Below, piece by piece: positions 7,930 through 13,692 of a DNA stretch of 13,692 bases. The notes below the pieces were generated by a model that made no database searches, was not told the DNA's origin, and saw only the letters and a list, made by a program, of their open reading frames with translations. Source of the DNA: Paraglomus occultum (Eukaryota; Glomeromycota; Glomeromycetes; Paraglomerales; Paraglomeraceae); the NCBI GenBank assembly GCA_910592205.1, contig CAJVPJ010000987.1, positions 1 to 13,692 on the forward strand. Direction: 5' to 3'. Position numbers and translations under genes: made by a program. How positions within the stretch are numbered: position 1 is the stretch's first letter; each line of letters starts with the position of its first letter.

Positions 7930-8702
7930 GATTAAATTGTGAGATTAGTTACATTAAACAAGTCGCTATGATAACGCCTTAACAACTTGGCAAAGCTATT
8001 AAATAAGCCAGATAAGTTTGGTCATATACTTTAGATAGCAAACAGCATAACAGCTTATCCAGCGACTATTTCCTAATAATACTTACTCGTAGTACATAAA
8101 GCATCGCCTGGTTGGCTAGCTGCACGGAACATAAGTAAGCATTTCTCGCCACGCGGAGCATCGCATCATCATCGAAATCGACCACGGAAAATCTTGATGC
8201 CAACTGCCGTTATTTAACTAAGCAAATAACAAATAGACCAAACCATTACTTAATAAATTAAGATAACAATAATTGAGAAATAACCAATCACGGACTACAC
8301 CTACCTTTTTAATTAATAGCAAGCATTGGTATCAATAAAAGACTTTATATTCATTTTATCTCATCGTTTGCAGGAAAAGCAGATGTCTAATGATGAGATT
8401 ATACCCGTACAAGGAGCGTATCAAACAAGCTGTAATCATAGCATACTGACGCACACGTCGCCAGATTACTTTTGTCATCCAATGTTCCCACAATAAGCCA
8501 CTACAAATTAATATTAAGGCCTATTAATAATACCAAAATATTGATTCGTCAGTTAAAAACTTATACGCACAGTGAGAATGATGCATATGATAAATTATCA
8601 TTTGCCGGTACTGGTCCTACTTTGACAACTTCTTCAATGCTGGCAATGGATAAGATCTGATTCCGATAAGTAGACGCAGCTCTCCCGCTAATACCTGGTT
8701 GA
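7930..8702 (+). repeat. Inverted repeat arm B (pairs with 2700-3425)
   Basis: This is the reverse-complement partner of arm A, separated from it by about 4.5 kb. The shared run includes AATAAGCCAGATAAGTTTGG and a possible splice donor CATAA|GTAAGC at 8132. It also includes the identical 90-bp block 8212-8301 and the acceptor CGTTTGCAG at 8373. Insertions here relative to A include about 18 bp near 8320, about 10 bp near 8355 and about 80 bp after 8607. Confidence 0.93.
8374..8660 (+). pseudogene. Copy B of duplicated unknown gene, frameshifted
   Basis: The reading begins at ATG 8383 (MSNDEII) after the same acceptor as copy A, but stops at TAA 8494-8496 after 37 codons. Two single-base insertions, one C after 8478 and one C near 8488, account for the shift. 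The second part continues in the shifted frame (TISHYK, ILIRQLKTYTHSENDAYDKL) to TGA 8660. A 13-bp insertion and a 1-bp loss between these two motifs cancel to a multiple of three. The tail after DKLSF differs from copy A. This copy is therefore broken where A is intact, and A is broken farther downstream. Family unknown. Confidence 0.65.
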
Positions 8703-8715
8703 AGCAATAATCCAG

Positions 8716-9241
8716 CGTTCGGGAAACTATAATTCGAGTTGGTGTAGTGTTGCGTACGTACTTCAAAGTGAAAGACTATGATCAAGAAGAGATGGTACAC
8801 GAAAAGAGCACTACAAATGTAAGTGTGTTTACTAAACATAGATACAGTATGTGGCTAACGCCTCTTATTTTGCCATCATCTAACAATCTATCTCTATTTT
8901 TTACTCACCGAAAATTAAAGCTCCCGTATTACATTCATTTATCTCGACGTAAAAATTGGGTTAATTTCGTTGAACCGGGCATCCTAGACAGAATCAAGAA
9001 TATTAAGATAAACATGCGTATTAGTCAATCCTTTTCTTAAACCCTTTTTCAGATCCTTTCGGAGTTTCACAAATCTCAACACCAAAGCTCTTTATTCAAT
9101 AATATAACTGCCTTTCTCCCGAGCTATCGATCTACACATGTGACATGTGACAAAGATCACATCTTTTCATACCCTTTTGAAATTTTCATGTTCTCTTCGT
9201 TCTATTTTCTTCTAACCGTAGGCTACCTTCCTAATGCATAA
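8716..9241 (+). CDS. Two-exon hypothetical gene end
   Basis: Exon 8716-8818 follows an acceptor-like AATAATCCAG and ends ACAAAT|GTAAGT. It reads VRETIIRVGVVLRTYFKVKD, with an internal candidate start at ATG 8792 (MVHEKSTTN). Exon 9053-9241 follows the strong acceptor AAACCCTTTTTCAG and stays open for 62 codons to TAA 9239-9241, in the phase the donor demands (phase 0). It begins ILSEFHKSQHQSSLFNN and has a hydrophobic patch near its end (IFMFSSFYFLLTVG). The intron is 234 nt. Reading through the intron is also possible, giving a frame 8711-9040. The exons lie directly downstream of copy B and could be the remaining 3' exons of that gene, but frames do not connect cleanly. Family unknown. Confidence 0.4.
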
Positions 9242-9397
9242 TGCATCACCTTCCTCATTCGTCAGCCCGAGCTCAATTCTATATTCACGGTCTCCTACAT
9301 TCTTTTTCAGAGGTTGTACCCCGTCTCTTCTAATTTCATCCTCTATAATCCTAATCCTGGTATTTCCATTTGACATTCGAAGAAATCTTCTTTCTCT
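9212..9397 (-). CDS. Unrecognised 61-codon ORF, possibly a LINE relic
   Basis: An open frame, with ATG at 9376 and TAG at 9214-9212, has strongly protein-like charge pattern: RIIEDEIRRDGVQPLKKN, then VGDREYRIELGLTNEEGD. The order Asp/Glu-rich helix, basic stretch, V-G-D-R loosely resembles the end of LINE endonuclease domains. The resemblance is weak and I give it as an alternative only. A second minus-strand frame just upstream (about 9355-9435) reads TGGDCTDKEKEDFFECQ. The frame overlaps the last bases of the plus-strand exon ending 9241 and lies in the 3' flank of the minus-strand gene 9452-10790, of which it could also be 3' sequence. Confidence 0.3.
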   Translation of the reverse strand, partial: RERRFLRMSNGNTRIRIIEDEIRRDGVQPLKKNVGDREYRIELGLTNEEGDALCIRKVAYG

Positions 9398-9451
9398 TTA
9401 TCTGTACAATCTCCTCCTGTATCTCGATTCCACGTGTTAAGAAAACGTTGA

Positions 9452-10790
9452 TCATGTCGGAAATGGCGTTGTAGCTATTCGTGTTTGAAAGTTTCTACAC
9501 GGTAAATGACCCCGACTCTGATTAAACGTTCGTGAATTTCTGGTGTTAGAAGTTATGAAACGAAGAGGTACGGTCAGCATCTGAAATAATATTGTTAAAT
9601 GGGTGACGCGCGAACGTCGAAAGAGAAGTTCGACCTAATCATAATTAATACAGACATTTTCCAAACATTACCATAATTCCGTTTCGATTTCCTTATCTGT
9701 AGCTCACACTACAAGGCCTGTCTGCCTGTAAAATTGTGTTATCATCTTTTATTGCCCAAAACTAATTTTCCGCTCAAAAATACAGACCTATCTTACACAA
9801 ATAGGAATATATTTACTGACAGAACTACTTACCATGTCGTTCTGTGTCTGAAATTTCGCTATTCGATCGGCCGGGCTTCTTTCACGGTTGTGGGAAATAG
9901 ATAGATCGCCCATCGCAGCCGCACCACCAAATATAGCACCAAAAGATGATTGTTCATTGAGCAAAGACTTGATAGTTTCATAGGCTTTCCTGGTTGAGTC
10001 CGTGGAACATGCAAGTTATGCGCTACTTTCATGGATGAATCTCCTTCAGCAAATCCAATGAGAAATTCATCTTCAAGAAGTCAAATAATTTTCCGTTACT
10101 TCTTTTCTATAGACAATCACGCCCCAGTATGTTTATTCAGTTAAAGAAGCTCGCATGTACTTACCACATCTTCTATTGGATAAGCTTAAAGTACTCGCCG
10201 CCCAACTATTTTTTATGGAGGACGCCGATGCCATTAACCCTTATTGCGTGCTTCTCTTGCCTAGTATGTTGTTTACTACCCACCAGAGTTCCTGTTCAAT
10301 TTATTCAATTCCATTAATATTCCTCACACCTGGCTTTATTTGGTCCACTCAATTAACTAGTACCCGTCTCCATCCTTTCTCCCATGATCACTCACCACAC
10401 AAACACAATCTACGAAAAGTCTCTCTCCAGTCGATAATCATCATTTGACCAGTTTAAGAATTATCTCCAATTGATCTAGTAAACCAGTTATACAAATTAT
10501 AATATATGAGAATTTAGTTAGCAACAACGTTAAAATTATATGGATTGTCTTCAGCATCGGGTTACTTACTTGAATCCTAAGGACCAAACGCCATTGTATA
10601 TGTCTCTTAAAAAGTCTTTTAGACTGAAATGTCGGTCGTTATAATCCTCCTAATACAATGGCGATTTAGACAAATCGACTTAGGAATATTTGTTTCTCGT
10701 ATAATGGCATGGCTTACCTTTGACTACCAAGTGCTCATTTACATCAATGACAGCAGAAACAGATCCTTTGGCGTCTTCAATCTCAATATT
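9452..10790 (-). CDS. Spliced hypothetical gene, four exons, 5' end missing
   Basis: Family not recognised. Reading down the minus strand, exon a (10790-10718) carries IEIEDAKGSVSAVIDVNEHL and ends AAAG|GTAAGC, phase 1. Exon b (10615-10570, 46 nt) reads DFLRDIYNGVWSLGF and ends CAA|GTAAGT. Exon c (9989-9833) follows ACTCAACCAG and reads KAYETIKSLLNEQSSFG, then FGGAAAMGDLS, then SPADRIAKFQTQNDM, ending ATG|GTAAGT. Exon d (9580-9452) follows ATTATTTCAG, reads MLTVPLRFITSNTRN and ends at TGA 9454-9452. All three joints keep phase (Asp, Lys and phase 0); together about 134 residues. The weak point is exon b: its acceptor would be TAAAAG, while a better-looking TTTCAG eight bases earlier would introduce a TAA. 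The first exon is not found, because TGA 10793-10791 closes the frame. AATAAA on this strand near 9094-9089 may be the poly-A signal. Confidence 0.55.
10155..10448 (+). other. Plus-strand ORF inside the minus-strand gene's intron
   Basis: A 97-codon open frame begins ATG 10155, reads LLLDKLKVLAAQLFFMEDAD near its start and continues as a Ser/Leu/His-rich tail. The first half looks protein-like, the second does not. It lies antisense in the 580-nt intron between exons b and c of the minus-strand gene. A minus-strand donor, GATGTG|GTAAGT at 10166-10161, also falls here, so a short alternative exon of that gene is another possibility. No family recognised. Confidence 0.25.
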
Positions 10791-10901
10791 TCACGCTGGT
10801 GATGTATGTAAATCCATTAAGGAAACAGGTTATTATATCATTAGACGACAGAAATGCGGAAATGCTTTTTGTAAAATAAATTCAATATGATAATATGATT
10901 A

Positions 10902-11246
10902 CTACACATAACAATCATTAATGAATGTAAAATTTATTCTTTCACAATTTCGCAACTCGTACCGTTCTCCTTGGGTTTTAGCTATTAATCGAATTCTTCG
11001 ATTAACCGGCGTTAGCAAAGGCCAAATCTCAATGTCATCGAACTGTCCACACGTCCAAGGTCGAATGAGGAGAAAATATTGAGAAAAAATTGTACGATTA
11101 GAGGTGATGCAACATAAGTGATCAATATTGGTTGATCCGACGGTAAAAGATAACGTTACATGAAAAAGCGCGTAAAAGATCCAGCCTGGAAGAAATACTT
11201 TCGCATTTTTTATATCCTGTCTAGAAAGAAACATCTTAATAAACAT
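10902..11246 (-). CDS. Hypothetical 114-residue protein
   Basis: An intact frame from ATG 11246 to TAG 10902. The N-terminal half is hydrophobic (KVFLPGWIFYALFHVTLSF may be a membrane segment or signal-anchor). The C-terminal half is polar and well balanced (DDIEIWPLLTPVNRRIRL, IAKTQGERYELRN). No family recognised. It lies upstream of the spliced minus-strand gene 9452-10790 on the same strand and could hold an earlier exon of it, but I found no donor in the right phase. It may equally be a single-exon gene or a chance frame. Confidence 0.35.
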   Translation of the reverse strand: MFIKMFLSRQDIKNAKVFLPGWIFYALFHVTLSFTVGSTNIDHLCCITSNRTIFSQYFLLIRPWTCGQFDDIEIWPLLTPVNRRIRLIAKTQGERYELRNCERINFTFINDCYV

Positions 11247-11249
11247 TAT

Positions 11250-11640
11250 ATACCCAAACTCCCTCTTTTGTACTCATCATACAGATCAATCACAGTTACC
11301 TTTCCATATGTTGGCCGCCCACAGTCGTGAGAGTGAAGATTATCAAATAAATATCACGTGTTAACATTAGTTGCACAACATATTTTGATGGAGTATACGC
11401 AACGACTTTACTGTGTAAATGACTGCTGGAGCACGACGTAAAAAGGAAAAAGCAGAGTCTATTAAAAGGCTAGCGTAATTTATATTACGATGCATTAGGG
11501 ACATCTAGAAGCTTTTCAGATAATGATCGTTCGTGTTGAGGATGTAAATAATGCAATAGTAGGTTGATTCAAACTTTACAACTACAATGTATTTTTTGCT
11601 TTAAATAAAACTTTTGAAAGATATAGTTCCAATAATTTAG
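11250..11640. other. Non-coding spacer
   Basis: No open frame of interest and no repeat was seen. The sequence becomes AT-rich towards the microsatellite that follows. Confidence 0.4.
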
Positions 11641-11643
11641 AAA

Positions 11644-11657
11644 TATAATAATAATCA

Positions 11658-11698
<41 letters not shown>
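11644..11698. repeat. (TTA)n microsatellite with opposing (ATA)n
   Basis: Thirteen-odd TTA units (11659-11698) are preceded by a short run of ATA units (11644-11654), separated by TCAT. The two runs are complementary and could form a hairpin. Read on the minus strand it is a (TAA)n tract downstream of the coding relic at 11800-12179; non-LTR retrotransposons such as I elements end in TAA repeats. Confidence 0.9.
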
Positions 11699-11699
<1 letters not shown>

Positions 11700-11799
11700 A
11701 ATTTAAATTTTTTCATTATGAGTTAAAATATCTGGTTAGATATTAACTAGTTTATGAAAATTACATATTTTTCCACCACCACAAGTATGAGCCATTGCA

Positions 11800-12179
11800 T
11801 CAGTCGTGGGCTTTTGAAACCTCCCCGAATTTTTCTCCCATTCTCTCCCAGTCAACCACCTCTCCATCTTCTTCTTTTACCGTTGCTGCTTGGTCTCCCA
11901 TGCAAAAATTTTAATAATACGTATTGCTTCTAAATTTGCAAAAAAATTTTGCCCGTCTTCGTTGTAACTTCGTTTAACACCCGAGTTACAGGCTGTGGTT
12001 CGTCCGGACCCTGGCGAGTAGTTAGTCCATTTGGTCCAATTACATACTGATGGCCGTCGACGTATAACGGTTGCTCGGTAAAGCGGAGGCAATGTGCATA
12101 AGGATAAAGCGTCCGTCATAAAACCAATTTGATTGCTTGAAATTTTATGTGGTAATCGTGTGATATTAGAATTAGGCAA
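11800..12179 (-). pseudogene. Degenerate minus-strand coding relic
   Basis: All three minus-strand frames carry protein-like stretches in succession. Frame 1 (12179-11877, no ATG at its start) reads LPHKISSNQIGFMTDALSLC in its first half. Frame 2 (about 12120-11940) reads LYVDGHQYVIGPNGLTTRQG and then PQPVTRVLNEVTTKTG before TAG. Frame 3, from ATG 11901 to TGA 11802-11800, reads ATVKEEDGEVVDWERMGEKF. A frame change near 12060 and another near 11930 would connect them. This is the pattern of an old coding sequence with indels rather than of three genes. No family recognised; the (TAA)n tract below it raises the possibility of the 3' end of a non-LTR retrotransposon, but I see no reverse transcriptase motif. 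Confidence 0.4.
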
Positions 12180-12380
12180 CCGTGTCTTTAGTCTTGTTCT
12201 CGAGAGGACGGACGCTATTTATAAGAAAATTTTTTGTGAGCGTCTTCAGTTCATATACCGTTTAATCTATTAATTACCTGTATATAAATTACTGGTTGCC
12301 TGCAAGATGGACAATGTCAGTCTCTATTTTCGGCCCTCAATGGTACGGTTACTTATTGTAGATAGATCCGTTGGTTTAAC

Positions 12381-12414
12381 GAGGGAAAAAAAAAGGGAGA
12401 AGGAAAGAAGGGAG
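12381..12414. repeat. 34-nt homopurine tract
   Basis: An uninterrupted run of A and G (GAGGG, a long A-run, then GGGAGAAGGAAAGAAGGGAG). Such tracts are slippage-prone and can form triplex structures. No coding role seen. Confidence 0.8.
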
Positions 12415-12557
12415 TCGAAATTAATCCTGTCAAATGTGACACCGGTCAATTGAGTAATCAATGTCGCTCCGTATTAGTATGGGAACATGCCAAAATGGTC
12501 AAACAAGAACTTTGCAATAAGATTACGTGATTGTCTAAGCGATTACTAAGCGATATA

Positions 12558-12578
12558 TGACGTCCAAAAAGGACGTCA
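12558..12578. repeat. Perfect 8-bp inverted repeat (hairpin)
   Basis: TGACGTCC, five A, GGACGTCA. The stem is perfect and contains the CRE-like core TGACGT in both arms. Just before it, CTAAGCGAT-type words occur twice (12534-12553: CTAAGCGAT-TA-CTAAGCGAT). No gene adjoins it, so a regulatory or element-terminal role is only a possibility. Confidence 0.7.
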
Positions 12579-12599
12579 GAATACATCCTGTATTGATTA

Positions 12600-13692
12600 A
12601 ATTTGGGATTGTCCTTTACAGAGCACGAGATTAATTATAGTGGAGGGTCACTAATAATGAGTATACTTTTTTAAAAATAAGATCACAGTGTTTGCTACAC
12701 ATGACGGATTAATTATTAGGAAAAGAGGTACTGTATAATACTAAAATAGCTTTGTCGGCCTAATATTAATATGTGCAGACAGCTTGATCAAAGCAATGAG
12801 ATTATATTTTGCTTGAATACTAATACGCCAGGTTCCAGGAATTAATTGATATCCTAATACGTACTTTTATTTTACACACTGTGTTGAGAAAATATCAGAA
12901 TAATACCATTTTTTTCTCTCCGAAAATATTTAGTCATTAATTTTTTTTTACTATTGCAAATATATCTATAATTAAGTTAATTTATTATTAATTGCTTCGC
13001 TATTTTGCTTGCAAAAAGTTGAGAATAAATTTGTAACTCTTCGAAATGGTAAGTTGCTTCAGCTTACAGTTTTAATTTAAATATTAAAGTCCATCTGAAG
13101 TTAATGATCACTTTAAAATTTAGAGCACTCTTACTTTCAAAAATTTGAAACATTACTTTATGTAGAATTAATATTATCTTCATTTACAACCTATTCTTTA
13201 AACTGCAGCAAGTTTTTCTGTTCTAAGTTAAATCTCCCCCTAATACTAAATAATCCTGATTAGTTTCTTTACACACTGTAGACCTTTGTTCCAATGCTGA
13301 ATCATGTGCACATAATGCTGTAATGTTAAATAAAATCCAACTATAATAAGACAATTAGAAGTTTTTTTTTTAATTACAGTAAATATTGTTGGTTTATAAA
13401 TGAAAATTTAGTGCGTTTATGTTATTAAAATAAGATCACTTCACTGATAGTGAGTTTTATAAATCAGAATGTTGACACAGTAACCATATTAATATTAATA
13501 TCATGACTACTACTGACATTTGTTTCTGATGTTAAAATGATATTAGAATTGCATAAAGTGCAGAGTCAATTGTGGGCTTATCATATTAATATGTCAAAAA
13601 AGAAACAATCAACATTGGATAGTTTTATTAACTCATAAGTATGTGATGAAATAAAAATCCTTATTTCAAAATAGATATGATTATTATTTAAT
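12600..13692. other. AT-rich non-coding stretch
   Basis: No gene, RNA gene or mobile element was found. The texture is like 110-960: poly-T/A runs, TAATATTAAT words and TTACACACTGT at 12873-12883 and 13270-13279. A consensus-like donor GGTAAGTTG lies at 13048 without an open frame in front of it. Confidence 0.5.

Noticed and set aside
2700-8702. CRISPR array or bacterial operon explanation for repeats
   Set aside because: The repeats are a single inverted pair of about 0.7 kb, not short spaced repeats, and GT-AG introns, Tc1 and LINE relics indicate a eukaryote.
8561-8839. 92-codon minus-strand ORF
   Set aside because: It lies opposite copy B and the following plus-strand exon, whose frames are supported by similarity to copy A and by splice signals.
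9234-9440. 68-codon plus-strand ORF
   Set aside because: It is Ser/Leu/Phe-rich, antisense to a better-balanced minus-strand frame, and starts at the end of the plus-strand exon that stops at 9241.
9854-10080. Minus-strand frame with FAEGDSSMKVAHNLHV that looks like a helix-turn-helix
   Set aside because: It overlaps exon c in another frame and begins after a stop. The resemblance to psq/CENP-B type HTH segments is too short to support a domain call.
10629-10802. 57-residue plus-strand ORF from ATG 10629
   Set aside because: It is antisense to exon a of the minus-strand gene. The minus-strand frame has a matching donor and phase, while the plus frame has no splice or family support.

Overview
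The window looks like nuclear DNA of a eukaryote, most probably an arthropod and perhaps an insect. It is AT-rich (my eye estimate is 60-65% AT in the middle and about 75% at both ends). It has no long uninterrupted ORFs, no Shine-Dalgarno spacing and no operon layout. What coding signal exists comes as short open blocks bounded by GT-AG splice signals. The identifiable mobile elements are a Tc1-type DNA transposon and a piece of a non-LTR retrotransposon, both common in arthropods. A polydnavirus (bracovirus) proviral segment in a parasitoid wasp would also fit the low gene density, small spliced genes, duplicated genes and transposon debris, but I recognised no viral family, so this is only a hypothesis.

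Layout. 1-1000: AT-rich, nothing coding seen. 1000-2450: higher GC, weak exon-like fragments on the minus strand (best candidate 1771-2040). 2458-3425: copy A of a duplicated, unrecognised gene on the minus strand. 4503-7535: a spliced plus-strand gene in which four exons keep one reading frame across three introns. Its first intron holds a 575-bp Tc1 derivative (4710-5284), its second an antisense 110-aa ORF, and a LINE endonuclease relic lies at 6384-6575. 7930-8702: copy B of the duplicated gene, plus strand, inverted relative to A. 8716-9241: two phase-compatible plus-strand exons. 9212-9397: an unrecognised minus-strand ORF. 9452-10790: a minus-strand gene of four phase-compatible exons. 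10902-12179: a hypothetical 114-aa ORF and a degenerate coding relic on the minus strand, separated by a (TTA)n microsatellite. 12180-13692: non-coding, very AT-rich from about 12600.

Most of the interest lies in the splice-consistent genes and in the inverted pair A/B. The pair shares about 0.7 kb, including a 90-bp non-coding block that is identical in both copies, while the adjacent coding frame has decayed in B. No protein here could be assigned to a named family except the Tc1 transposase remnant (firm) and the LINE endonuclease remnant (probable). All exon calls were made by eye from frame and splice phase, without homology search or transcript data.
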